Notes: a model not told the origin generated them from the sequence alone. Shown: positions 27,945 through 36,134, counted from the first letter of the stretch. The stretch: 64,000 nucleotides of DNA from CBDAQA01 sp965198865 (GCA_965198865.1 CBDAQA010000021.1:1-64000); one strand, 5' to 3'. Made by a program: numbers and translations.

Positions 27945-29501
27945 ATGCGTCTCCTCCTCGTCCACCCCAGCGCGTTGTTGTACTCCGAGGTGTACCTCCG
28001 GCTCGAGCCGCTCGGCATGGAGTGCGTGGCCGGCGCCTGCCGCGCCGCCGGGCACGACGTCCGGCTGCTCGACCTGCAGATCTTCAGCCACCGCGACTTT
28101 GACGCCGAGGTGCGGTCCTTCCGCCCCGACGCCATCGGCTTCGGCCTGAACTACCTGGCCAACATCCCCGAGGCGATCGACCTGGCCAAGCGGGCCAAGG
28201 ACCTGCTGCCCGACTGCTTAGTCCTCGCCGGGGGCCACAGCGTCAGCTTCGTCGCCGACGAGGTGCTGCAGCAGGCCGGCGGCGCGCTCGACTGCATCGT
28301 CAAGGGCGAGGGCGAGATCACCGTACCCGCCGTGCTGGCGGCTCTCCCCAACGTCCACGGCACGCCCGGCGTCGTCACGCTTCGCGGCGCCGGCCCCCGC
28401 GCCGAGATGCTGGCCGACCTGAACGTCATCCGCCCCGCCCGCGATCTCACCCGCCGCCGTCGCAAGTACTTCATCGGCGAGCTGGACCCGTGCGCCAGCA
28501 TCGAGTTCTCCCGCGGGTGTCCGTGGGACTGCTCCTTCTGCAGCGCCTGGACCTTCTACGGCCGCAGCTACCGCACCGCCGACCCCGCGGTGATCGCCGA
28601 GGAGATGGCCCAGATCAAGGAGCCCAACGTATTCATCGTCGACGACGTCGCCTTCATCCACCCCGAGCACGGCATGGCCATCGCCGACGAGCTCGAGAAG
28701 CGGGGGGTCAAGAAGCGCTTCTACCTCGAGACCCGCTGCGACGTGCTGATCAAGAACCAGGAGGTGTTCGCCCGCTGGGCCAAGATGGGCCTGAGCTACA
28801 TGTTCCTCGGCCTCGAATCGCTCGACGCCGACCAACTGAAGGCCTTCCGCAAGCGCATCACCCCCAACCAGAACTTTGAGGCCCTGGACGTGGCCCGCAA
28901 GCTCGGCATCCAGGTGGCGATCAACCTGATCTCCGACGCCAGCTGGGACCGCGAGCACTTCGAGCGCGCCCGCGAGTGGGCCACCAAGGTCCCGGAGATC
29001 GTCCACCTCACGGTCGCCACGCCCTACCCCGGCACGGAGCTGTTCCACACCGAGGTGCGCGAGCTGACCAGCACCGACTACCGCCTGTACGACATCCAGC
29101 ACGCCGTCCTGCCCACCAAGCTCCCGCTGCACGAGTTCTACGCCGAGCTGGTGAAGACCCAGGCCATCATCAACCAGAAGTTCATGGGCTGGCGGACCGC
29201 CGTCGCCGTGTCCAAGATCCTCGCCGGCCAGCTGGCCCGCGGGCAGACGAACTTCCTGCGGATGCTGTTCAAGTTCAGCTCCGTCTACAACGCCGACAAG
29301 TTCACCGCCGACCACGCCAAGCCCGTGAAGTACCGCACCCGCCGCCCCGACGAGTACCCCGGCAAGGTGAAGGTCAGCGACCTGCTGGTCCACCTGAAGG
29401 TGAACGCTCTCCCCGGCTCCAAGCGGCCAGGCGTCACGCTGAGAACCCACCCCTCCGACACCGTCGCCCTCGCCGCCGGCCCCGTCGTCGAATCGCCCTG
29501 A
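27945..29501 (+). CDS. hpnR: HpnR-like hopanoid C-3 methylase, B12-binding radical SAM protein
   Basis: 518-residue cobalamin-binding radical SAM protein. N-terminal B12-binding domain (about 1-135; HPSALLYSEVYLRLEPLG, GFGLNYLANIPEAIDLAKRA) and radical SAM domain with C192, C196, C199 in EFSRGCPWDCSFCSAWTFYG. Stretches such as RRRKYFIGELDPCASIEFSR, TPYPGTELFHTE and QHAVLPTKLPLHEFY, and MGW...GQTNFLRMLFKF, agree closely with what I remember of HpnR, which methylates hopanoids at C-3. ATG 27945 has a strong site (CTCGGAGGTCCAAGG). No squalene-hopene cyclase or other hpn gene is in the window, so the substrate needs confirmation; it could belong to a sister methylase. Confidence 0.78.
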   Translation: MRLLLVHPSALLYSEVYLRLEPLGMECVAGACRAAGHDVRLLDLQIFSHRDFDAEVRSFRPDAIGFGLNYLANIPEAIDLAKRAKDLLPDCLVLAGGHSVSFVADEVLQQAGGALDCIVKGEGEITVPAVLAALPNVHGTPGVVTLRGAGPRAEMLADLNVIRPARDLTRRRRKYFIGELDPCASIEFSRGCPWDCSFCSAWTFYGRSYRTADPAVIAEEMAQIKEPNVFIVDDVAFIHPEHGMAIADELEKRGVKKRFYLETRCDVLIKNQEVFARWAKMGLSYMFLGLESLDADQLKAFRKRITPNQNFEALDVARKLGIQVAINLISDASWDREHFERAREWATKVPEIVHLTVATPYPGTELFHTEVRELTSTDYRLYDIQHAVLPTKLPLHEFYAELVKTQAIINQKFMGWRTAVAVSKILAGQLARGQTNFLRMLFKFSSVYNADKFTADHAKPVKYRTRRPDEYPGKVKVSDLLVHLKVNALPGSKRPGVTLRTHPSDTVALAAGPVVESP

Positions 29502-29530
29502 GGCGCCTGCCCCACCGTGGAGCTGCGAGG

Positions 29531-29676
29531 CGTGGGACGAATTGGGACGAAATGGGACGGTTCTGAGTCCGTCCCAGCAGTGTGTAAATACGATGTAAAG
29601 CGTTTGCTGGAAGGCGTTTGAAAAGCGGGACGGTGAACGGGACGAGGCTGTCGGTGTCCCACCGAGCTCATCCACG
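29531..29676 (+). repeat. Dispersed repeat, family C (GGGACG type), about 146 bp
   Basis: Begins CGTGGGACGAATTGGGACG, includes the GGGACGG TTCTGAGT CCGTCCC hairpin, a TGTAAATACGATGTAAAGCG segment, and ends GTCCCACCGAGCTCATCC. It is the inverted counterpart of 19584-19730 and lies 30 nt after the hpnR stop. The remaining gap to 30063 (about 390 nt) shows no gene I can support. Confidence 0.75.
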
Positions 29677-30063
29677 CATTTGGTTCAGTTGCGTGGGGCG
29701 TCCGACCCACGGTTTGAAACGCTCCTGTTCATACCCATGGCCGGCCCTGCCTCCCGTGTGCTCGATGCCTCGGCCAGCGACTTGTTCCCCGGGGTCCCTC
29801 CTGTCGGCACGACCAGCCTGAAGCGGCCGAGCTTCTCCGCCATCGGCTTCCCGGCACCCGCTCGGCGCCGTCCCCGCCATTGTCAATCTGAGCCCGGCCC
29901 TCGCGCGCAAGACCCGCCGCATCGGCACTCCTCTCCGCCAGTGCCGCCCTCGGTAAGCAGGCTCGCGCGGATCCTGTTCATCTGGGTGACGATTGCACCG
30001 CGATGCGTGCAACGGTCTGCGGCAAGAGCCCCCACAAAACAGGCTGCTAACGGACGGAAACCT

Positions 30064-31005
30064 TCATCCGTTGGCCCCCCGCTCCGCCGGCGTCCGTTCC
30101 GGCACCACCATCGACCACCCGGCCGTATCGCCGCCCTCGCCCGACTCCTTCTTCGCCGCCGCCTTCTGGGCCGGCACCACCGCGATCACCACCGGCACCG
30201 CCACCAGGGCCATCCGCAGCGGCTCGCGGATCCAACCCTTCCAGTTCCGCATCGGCCGCAGCTCCACCGCCCACGCCACCACCGCCGCGGCCGCCAAAAG
30301 CAGCCACTGCCACATCGGCACGTCCGTGGGATCGTTGATCCGGTTGGCCATCACCAGGCAGACCAGCAGCGGCACGATCACCGCCACCGGCCCGCCGGCG
30401 AACGACGGCCCCCGCCCGGTCAGCGCGAACAGGAACACCCCGCCGATCGCGCCGCCCAACGCGACGGCCACCCAGCCGGGCGACGTGTCGGCGCTGAACA
30501 GGTTCAGCAGTCCCGCGCCGGCCGCCAGGCAGCCGCAGATCCACGGGCCGGCCAACCCCGTCGGCTTCCGCACGGCCAGCGGCTCGATCAGCAGCCACAG
30601 CACCAGCGACACCACGGCCGGCACCGCCAGCCGCGTCGGCCAACCCTCCAGCGGCGGCGTCGGGTACCCCTTCAGCACCCAGTACAGGATCGCCGGCGGC
30701 GCCAGCAGCGCGATCAAGCCCCGCACGAATGCCGGCACGCGCTTCCCCGACGCCACGATCGCCAGCAGCGCCAGCGGCACGCCGGCCAGCAGGATCCGCT
30801 GCTCGTCCCCGGTCGTGTGCCAGTTGGGCCACTGGCTCAGCCCCGGCAGCGGCTTGTCGGCCGCCAGCGGCGCCGCCGCCAGCGCCAGCAGGATCGCCCA
30901 CGAGCCCGCCCCCCACCCGCGCCGCGTCCGCCCGCCGATCAGGCACAGCACGATCGTCGCCACCACGATCGCGCCCACCGTCGCGCCGATCACCTTCACG
31001 TCCAT
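30064..31005 (-). CDS. Multi-spanning membrane protein, function unknown
   Basis: 313 residues with about nine hydrophobic segments, from VIGATVGAIVVATIVLCLIG at the N-terminus to MALVAVPVVIAVVPA near the C-terminus, then a short charged tail. No family recognised. ATG 31005 (MDVKVIG) was chosen because the frame upstream passes through a hairpin; it has GGGAGCTCC before it. It points away from hpnR and follows YceI on the same strand after a repeat and a hairpin. Confidence 0.6.
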   Translation of the reverse strand: MDVKVIGATVGAIVVATIVLCLIGGRTRRGWGAGSWAILLALAAAPLAADKPLPGLSQWPNWHTTGDEQRILLAGVPLALLAIVASGKRVPAFVRGLIALLAPPAILYWVLKGYPTPPLEGWPTRLAVPAVVSLVLWLLIEPLAVRKPTGLAGPWICGCLAAGAGLLNLFSADTSPGWVAVALGGAIGGVFLFALTGRGPSFAGGPVAVIVPLLVCLVMANRINDPTDVPMWQWLLLAAAAVVAWAVELRPMRNWKGWIREPLRMALVAVPVVIAVVPAQKAAAKKESGEGGDTAGWSMVVPERTPAERGANG

Positions 31006-31025
31006 GGGAGCTCCCTCAAGCAAGA

Positions 31026-31049
31026 AGCCCCGGATGCACATCCGGGGCT
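31026..31049 (-). terminator. Hairpin resembling an intrinsic terminator downstream of YceI
   Basis: Ten-base-pair perfect stem AGCCCCGGAT / ATCCGGGGCT with a 4-nt loop; on the minus strand it is followed by TCTTGCTT. It lies between the YceI gene and the membrane-protein gene, 21 nt before the latter's start, so it could end YceI transcription or sit in the leader of the next gene. Confidence 0.5.
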
Positions 31050-31072
31050 CCGACGTCGGTCACGTTGGTGAA

Positions 31073-31196
31073 GACGGCCACGAATGGCACGAATGAGCAC
31101 GAATGGAGTTCAAACACGGCCGAAATCGTCCGTGCGGTTCCGGCGTGCCGACCGCCTTTCGCAATCCGTGTCGATTCGTGTCATTCGTGGCCCGTC
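31073..31196. repeat. Inverted-repeat element, family B (CACGAAT type)
   Basis: Left arm GACGGCCACGAATGGCACGA (continuing ATGAGCACGAATGG) is mirrored by a right arm ending GATTCGTGTCATTCGTGGCC. It is a second copy of the element at 13364-13492 and lies immediately after the YceI stop. Confidence 0.65.
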
Positions 31197-31200
31197 TGCC

Positions 31201-31779
31201 TTACTGCGGCGTCCCTTCCAGGTTCACCATCAGCGTCACGTCGTCGCCGACCATCCCCTCGTACTTCGACACGCCGAACGCCTGCCGGCTCACCGTGAAG
31301 TCGGCGCTGTAGCCCACCACGGTCGCCTTGGTCATGGGGTTCTTGCCGATGCCCAACCGCTTCATCGTGACCGTCTTCTCGACCGTCTTGCCGTGCAGGG
31401 TCAGGTTGCCGGTCACCTCGAACGTGTCGTCGCCCGTCGCCTTCACGCTGGTGCTCTTGAACGTGATGTCGGGGAACTTCTTCGCGTCGAAGAAGTCGGG
31501 GCTCTTGATGTGGTCCTCCCACGCCGCCAGGCCCATGTCGAGCTTGGCCAGGTGGGCCACGATCTCCACCGACGACGGCGGCGCGAGGTTGCTGTCGACC
31601 ACCACGGTCCCCTCCACGCCGTGGAAGATGCCGAACGGCTGGCTCGCGCCCAGGTGGGCGATCCGGAACACCGCCATCGAGTGGACCGGGTCCAGCTTGA
31701 TCGTGCCGGCCAACGCCGACGAACCGGCGGCAACGGCGGCGGCGAACACGGTGGCAACACGCAGGGTACGGGATCGCAT
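31201..31779 (-). CDS. YceI family periplasmic protein
   Basis: 192 residues with a signal peptide (VATVFAAAVAAGSSALAG) and a YceI lipocalin-like beta-barrel: KLDPVHSMAVFRIAHLGASQ, DSNLAPPSSVEIVAHLAKLD, SPDFFDAKKFPDITFKSTSV, LTLHGKTVEKTVT. YceI proteins bind polyisoprenoids or amphiphiles in the periplasm; an isoprenoid ligand would suit a hopanoid-making cell, but this is inference. ATG 31779 has AAGGAG seven nt upstream. A 12-bp perfect palindrome and a small hairpin lie in the leader. Confidence 0.88.
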   Translation of the reverse strand: MRSRTLRVATVFAAAVAAGSSALAGTIKLDPVHSMAVFRIAHLGASQPFGIFHGVEGTVVVDSNLAPPSSVEIVAHLAKLDMGLAAWEDHIKSPDFFDAKKFPDITFKSTSVKATGDDTFEVTGNLTLHGKTVEKTVTMKRLGIGKNPMTKATVVGYSADFTVSRQAFGVSKYEGMVGDDVTLMVNLEGTPQ

Positions 31780-31803
31780 GGGCGGGCTCCTTGAAGAATT
31801 TCC

Positions 31804-31821
31804 GAGTCGGTCTGCCGACTC
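31804..31821 (-). promoter_or_regulatory. Small hairpin in the YceI leader
   Basis: Stem GAGTCGG / CCGACTC with loop TCTG, about 25 nt upstream of the YceI start codon, just before its ribosome-binding site. It may affect translation or mRNA stability. Confidence 0.4.
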
Positions 31822-31836
31822 TCCAACGAAAAATAG

Positions 31837-31848
31837 TTGTTGCAACAA
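31837..31848. promoter_or_regulatory. Palindromic operator-like site TTGTTGCAACAA
   Basis: Perfect 12-bp palindrome in an AT-rich patch (AAATAGTTGTTGCAACAATA) unlike the surrounding GC-rich DNA, in the divergent region between YceI and the Gln-rich protein gene. MarR-family repressors bind TTGCAAC-like palindromes and YceI genes are often under such control; the regulator is not in the window. Confidence 0.45.
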
Positions 31849-31962
31849 TAAAAGTCAAATCGTTGGCGGTCGGATACTATGGTCGGGGTCGGCCGGCGGC
31901 TGTAGAATTTTGTTTCGCCGCAGGGGCAGGGTCGACCTCGCACGACAAGGACGGGTGCCACG

Positions 31963-34062
31963 ATGAGCCGTTTGGACCAACACGTCGGCCGGGTGCAGAA
32001 CAAGCTCGCCCTGGAGCGTTTCTTGTCGGCACTGGGCACCACCGTCGCCGGCGCGTGCGTGCTGCTGCTGTTGGGCGTGATCGCCACCCGGTTGTCGCAC
32101 CTGGAGGCGCCCCGGCCGTGGACCTGGGTGTGGGCGGGGCTCGGCCTGGCCGTGATCGCCGCCGGCGCGTACGCCGTCGCCCGCCGTCCCTCGCGCCACC
32201 AGGCGGCCGTCGCCATCGATCGAAAGCTGGGGTTGGCCGAGAAGTTCAGCACCGCGCTCTACGTGCGGAACACCACGGACCCCTTCGCCGCCGCCGCCGT
32301 GCTCGACGCCGAGCGCACGGCCGACAACGTCACGCTGCACCGCCAGTTCCCCACGCCGTTCCCGCGCACCGCCTACTGGGCGATCGCCGCGGCGGTCGTG
32401 CTGATGTTGGCCGCGTCGTACCTGCCCACGCTCGACCTGTTCGGCCGGGAGGCCCGCCGCCAGGCCGCCGCCGTCCACTACCGCGAGCAGCAGGCCAACC
32501 GGCAGGTGGTCGAGCAGGCGCTGGCCAAGGTGGCCGCGTTCCCCAAGGCGGTCCGCAACGCCCCCGAGGTGCAGCTGGCCAAGGCCGAGGCGCAGCACGC
32601 GCTCGACCAGAACACGGTCGACCGCACCCAGGCGACCGACAACGCGATGAAGCTCCTGCAGGAGGCCAGCAGGGCCGGCATGGAGGAGGTCAAGCAGAAC
32701 CAGCAGTTCGCGCAGGCGCAGACCAACCAGCAGCTGTTCAACTCGCTGAACCCGTCGGTCGACGACAAGGGCCCCGTCGCCGACGCCAGCCGCGACATCG
32801 CCAAGGGGAACTTCGCCGGCGCGATGGACAAGCTGCAGTCGCTGCCCCAGAAGTTCAACGACATGTCCAAGGGCGAGCAGCAGAGGGCCGCCCAGCAGAT
32901 GAACAACATGGCCAACACGCTGGCCAAGCTGGCCAGCGACCCCGCCGCCATGAAGCAGCTGCAGCAGCAGATCCAGCAGATGGGCGCCAGCCAGCAGCAG
33001 GCGCAGCAGCTCGCCCAGGCCGCCCAGCAGGCGGCCCAGGGCAACCAGCAGGCGCAGCAGCAACTGCAGCAGATGCAGCAACAGCTCGCCCAGCAGATGA
33101 ACGGCGGCAAGGGCCCGACCGCGCAACAGCAGCAGCAGATCAACCAGGCGGTCAAGCAGATGCAGGCCGCGGCCAACACGCAGGCGACGGCCCAGCAAAT
33201 GTCGTCCGCCGCCCATCAGATGGCCGCCGCCATGCAGCAGGTGGCCCAGGGCGCGCCGAAGACGGGTGCCCAACAGGGCCAGCAGCAGGCCCAGGCCGCG
33301 GCGCAGAAGCAGGGGGGCCAGCAGATGGCCGCCGCCAAGCAGGGCGCGGCCAACCAGCAGCAGGCCGGTCAGAAGCCCGGTGCCGGTCAGCAGCAACCCG
33401 GCGGTCAACAGCAGGCCGGCGCCCAGCAACAGGCCGGCGGTCAACAGCCCGGCCAGCAGCCGGGCCAACAACCCGGCGGTCAACAACAGTCCGGCCAACA
33501 GCAGGCCAACGGCAACCAACCCGGCCAGCAGCCCGGTGGCCAGCAGGGGCAGCAAGGCCAACAGGGTCAACAACAGGGCCAGCAGGGCATGGCCAACGCC
33601 CAGCAGCAGATGCAGGACGCCCTCGCCCAGATGGACGCCGTCCAGAAGGACGCCCAGCAGATGGCCGCCGCCCAGAACGGTGCCGATGGTGCCGGTCAAC
33701 AGCCCGGCCAGCAGCCCGGTGACCAGCCCGGCGACGGCGGCAACGGCGGGGGCCAGAAGAACAACCAACCCCCCGGCAACGGCCAGGGCGCCGGCGGCGT
33801 GGGCGGCGTCCAGGCCAAGGCCGTCGCCTCCTTCACCGTCAAGCAGCAGATGGACCCCAGCCAGCGCATCGAGGGCGGCCGCATGCTCGCCAAGACCTTC
33901 GTGAAGGCCCCGTCCGACAAGGGCACCAGCACGATCCAGTTCACCCCCGCCGCCGCCGCCGCCGTCAAGGACGCCACCGACGACGTCTCCGAGGAGTCGG
34001 TCCCCAAGGACGCCCAGCGCGTCGTGAAGGACTACTTCAACACGATCGACAACGGGCGGTGA
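31963..34062 (+). CDS. Glutamine-rich DUF4175-like membrane protein
   Basis: 699 residues. Two membrane segments near the N-terminus (about 28-45 and 55-72) and a third at about 140-157 (YWAIAAAVVLMLAASYLP), with RKLGLAEKFSTALYVRN between them, resemble the start of DUF4175-type proteins. From about 175 on it is a long helical, Gln/Ala-rich region; about 460-560 is a low-complexity tract of GQQPGGQQ, QQAG and QGQQ units. The C-terminus (from about 605) is again ordered-looking (SQRIEGGRMLAKTFVKAPSD). Likely a membrane-anchored filamentous or cell-envelope protein; function unknown. It ends 59 nt from the convergent reverse transcriptase gene, with a family A half repeat between them. Confidence 0.62.
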   Translation: MSRLDQHVGRVQNKLALERFLSALGTTVAGACVLLLLGVIATRLSHLEAPRPWTWVWAGLGLAVIAAGAYAVARRPSRHQAAVAIDRKLGLAEKFSTALYVRNTTDPFAAAAVLDAERTADNVTLHRQFPTPFPRTAYWAIAAAVVLMLAASYLPTLDLFGREARRQAAAVHYREQQANRQVVEQALAKVAAFPKAVRNAPEVQLAKAEAQHALDQNTVDRTQATDNAMKLLQEASRAGMEEVKQNQQFAQAQTNQQLFNSLNPSVDDKGPVADASRDIAKGNFAGAMDKLQSLPQKFNDMSKGEQQRAAQQMNNMANTLAKLASDPAAMKQLQQQIQQMGASQQQAQQLAQAAQQAAQGNQQAQQQLQQMQQQLAQQMNGGKGPTAQQQQQINQAVKQMQAAANTQATAQQMSSAAHQMAAAMQQVAQGAPKTGAQQGQQQAQAAAQKQGGQQMAAAKQGAANQQQAGQKPGAGQQQPGGQQQAGAQQQAGGQQPGQQPGQQPGGQQQSGQQQANGNQPGQQPGGQQGQQGQQGQQQGQQGMANAQQQMQDALAQMDAVQKDAQQMAAAQNGADGAGQQPGQQPGDQPGDGGNGGGQKNNQPPGNGQGAGGVGGVQAKAVASFTVKQQMDPSQRIEGGRMLAKTFVKAPSDKGTSTIQFTPAAAAAVKDATDDVSEESVPKDAQRVVKDYFNTIDNGR

Positions 34063-34076
34063 TTCACCCCCTCCGT

Positions 34077-34112
34077 CCAAGCCGGCGTCTGAGGTACCCC
34101 GGCGACCCGGAT
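34077..34112. repeat. Family A half repeat
   Basis: CCAAGCCGGCGTCTGAGGTA followed by CCCCGGCGACCCGG; matches one arm of the palindromes at 12075 and 43455. It lies between the convergent ends of the Gln-rich protein and reverse transcriptase genes. Confidence 0.7.
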
Positions 34113-34120
34113 ACCCAGCG

Positions 34121-35848
34121 TCACCCTCGCACCCTCCCGAACGCCTCCGCCAGCGGCCGCCCCTGTTCCGCGTTCACGCCCGACACGTACGCGATCATCC
34201 CGCCGACCCACGCCGCGAAGTCCGGCCGCCCCTCGCGGTTCTGCGCCGCCAGCCCCTCGGTCTGCGCCCGGTGCAGGATCGCCCGCAGCCGCCGCACCGT
34301 CTCCCGCGGCACGCCCACCCGCTCGTTCACCACCAGCCCCGTCACCGTCTGCGCCATGTTCGGCCGCTGCACCCGCGTCTTCGCCTCGTTCACGGCAAAC
34401 CCCTCGTCGGCCGTGATGTGCCGCACCCGCGCCAGCAGGTAGCCAACCTTCTCGTTCGGACCGCTGAACGTGAGGTCGTCGGCATACCGCGTGTAGGTCC
34501 ACCCCAGCTTCGCCGCGATCCCGCTCAGCCGGCTGTCCATCCGCCGCGACACCAGGTTGCTGATCGCCGGGCTCGTACACGCCCCCTGCGGCAGGCTCCG
34601 CGGCCCCGACGCCACGTGGAACGGCTTCCCAGCATAAACAACCGTTCGTCGCGGCGACTCCGTGCAGATCAGCCCCAGCACCGTCGCCACCGCCGGCGAG
34701 TATCCCAGTTGCCGCAGCAACCCCGCCACCCGCGGGAACGTGATCGACGGGAAGAAGTCGGTCAGGTCCGCGTTCGCCACGCACGCCCGCCCCACGTGTG
34801 GCGTCGCGTTGGTCACCGTGCTCCGCCCCGGCACGAACCCGTGCGCGGCCTCATGCGCCGGCACCCACGCCAGCACGTTCGCCAGCACCCACTGCTGCGC
34901 GAGCGCCAGCGATTCATGCGGCGCCGACAGCTGCCGCACGCCGCCATTCTTCTTCGGCACGGTGAACCGGACGTAATGTGAGACGGTGGCCGCATCGCTG
35001 TGGAACGCCAGCCACCGCAGCCGCCGCACGGTCAGCCCCAGCGCCGTCGCCACGTCGGCCGGCGTCGCCAGCACCGGCAGTCCGGCCGCCGTCAGCTTCG
35101 CCACATCGGACGTGCGATCGGCCAACCCCTTGGAGACGCCGCGCCCCAGGAACACGATGTCCGTCGCCCGCCGCTGCGCAACGCCGCGGGCGTGCGCCGC
35201 TCGCCGCTCCGCCGCCGCCGCTCGCTTCTCCGCCTTGCGCCGCTCGCGCGTCTCCTTGTCCAGCCGCACCGCGTCGGTCGCCGCCTGCTGGACCCGGCGC
35301 TCGATCGCCTGCGCGTCCCCGCGCACCTTCTCGAACGCCTCGCCCACCCGGTGGATCTCGACCAACTGCTCCGGCGTGATCAGCCCGTGCGCGACCATCC
35401 CCCGATCGATCAGCAGCGTCCGCGGGTCGCCCGCCGGCGGGATGATGCTGCTCAGCCCCGTCGCCACCAGGTTCCGCAGCAGCACGCCCCCGGCCGACTG
35501 CCGCTTCGCCTCGGCCTCGGAGATCGGCGTGAACAGCCCCGCGTCCAGGTCCAACGTGACCGACGGCGGCGGGGCGGGGCGGGGCGTTGCCGGTATCGCC
35601 GGTGGTGGCATCCACGTCTGCACCGGTGCGAACGGTGCCGACCCCATCGACATCCCCTGCCCCAACAGCGCCCCCGGCAGGTTCGATGCCGGTCGGGCCG
35701 GCGACTGCTGCGACCGCTCGTAGATGTCCCGAGCCGCCCGGCGTCGAAGCCGCCGCTCGCGCCACTGGCCTTCGAGGCGGTACAAGATGATGGCGGCGAC
35801 CACCACGCAGAAGACGACCGTGTGCTCGGTGGTGTCGAACGGCCACAT
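34121..35848 (-). CDS. Retron reverse transcriptase with N-terminal membrane segment and long extension
   Basis: 575 residues from ATG 35848. RT hallmarks: CVANADLTDFFPSITFPRV (motif A, about 357-375), SLPQGACTSPAISN (419-432) and TRYADDLTFSG with the YADD active site (455-458). Two features typical of retron RTs are present: NAxxH (TNATPHVG, 347-351) and VTG (QTVTGLVVN, 502-504). Unusually, about 280 residues precede the RT domain: a membrane-like segment (HTVVFCVVVAAIILYRL, 9-25), a Pro-rich linker, and a charged coiled-coil region (about 178-228, KETRERRKAEKRAAAAERRA). It should prime from a structured RNA to make msDNA; a candidate RNA ends 29 nt upstream. The SWIM and HEAT genes upstream on the same strand complete a three-protein locus, most likely antiphage defence. 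Confidence 0.9.
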   Translation of the reverse strand: MWPFDTTEHTVVFCVVVAAIILYRLEGQWRERRLRRRAARDIYERSQQSPARPASNLPGALLGQGMSMGSAPFAPVQTWMPPPAIPATPRPAPPPSVTLDLDAGLFTPISEAEAKRQSAGGVLLRNLVATGLSSIIPPAGDPRTLLIDRGMVAHGLITPEQLVEIHRVGEAFEKVRGDAQAIERRVQQAATDAVRLDKETRERRKAEKRAAAAERRAAHARGVAQRRATDIVFLGRGVSKGLADRTSDVAKLTAAGLPVLATPADVATALGLTVRRLRWLAFHSDAATVSHYVRFTVPKKNGGVRQLSAPHESLALAQQWVLANVLAWVPAHEAAHGFVPGRSTVTNATPHVGRACVANADLTDFFPSITFPRVAGLLRQLGYSPAVATVLGLICTESPRRTVVYAGKPFHVASGPRSLPQGACTSPAISNLVSRRMDSRLSGIAAKLGWTYTRYADDLTFSGPNEKVGYLLARVRHITADEGFAVNEAKTRVQRPNMAQTVTGLVVNERVGVPRETVRRLRAILHRAQTEGLAAQNREGRPDFAAWVGGMIAYVSGVNAEQGRPLAEAFGRVRG

Positions 35849-35877
35849 CGTCTCGTCCCCGTCACCAGGCGTGCCGA

Positions 35878-36114
35878 ATCGCGCGGGAGGGCGGGGCGGA
35901 TCGGGCGACTTCACCCGTCGGACCAGGGCCGTTCACCCAAGGATCCGCACCCCACCGGTGGCGGGAGACCCTTGGGTCGTCCTGGTCCCGCCACCGGTGG
36001 GGTGCGGATCCAAAACGAACAACGGCTCTGGGGAAGCATGGGCAGGCAACTGCGCCCGCGGCGGAACGCCGCAGAGATAGTCTCGCCCGACCCACCCGCG
36101 CCCTCCCGGGCGAC
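35878..36114 (-). ncRNA. Candidate retron msr-msd RNA
   Basis: Read on the minus strand, the outer arms a1 (36114 down to 36082) and a2 (35909 down to 35878) can form about 31 base pairs with one mismatch and one bulged base. Three of the pairs are G-U on this strand; in a plus-strand transcript they would be A-C mismatches, so the fold fits an RNA in the RT direction. Inside are a small stem-loop (36072-36058, GCGGCG / CGCCGC, loop of 3), a perfect 26-bp stem (arms 36011-35986 and 35966-35941) with a 19-nt loop, and a single-stranded stretch. G36082, unpaired just after a1, is a candidate branching guanosine. This is the usual retron order a1-msr-msd-a2. Alternative: a nested-palindrome mobile repeat. 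Confidence 0.6.
35941..36011 (-). repeat. Perfect 26-bp inverted repeat, putative msd stem
   Basis: Arms 35941-35966 and 35986-36011 are exact reverse complements; each contains GGATCCGCACCCCACCGGTG. The 19-nt loop includes GACCCTTGGGTC, itself a small palindrome. If reverse transcribed it would give a long DNA hairpin typical of msDNA. Confidence 0.85.
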
Positions 36115-36134
36115 TCCAACACCATCCTCACCAT

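Noticed and set aside
29677..30063. Small open frames downstream of the family C repeat, e.g. on the minus strand at 29668-30012
   Set aside because: Arg/Gly/Pro-rich with no domain, no ribosome-binding site and overlap with a repeat end; not supported as a gene.
35941..36011. The 26-bp palindrome as a transcription terminator of the SWIM gene
   Set aside because: It lies about 170 nt after the stop, has no T-tract, and is enclosed by the longer pairing arms; a retron RNA explains more of the sequence, though termination cannot be excluded.
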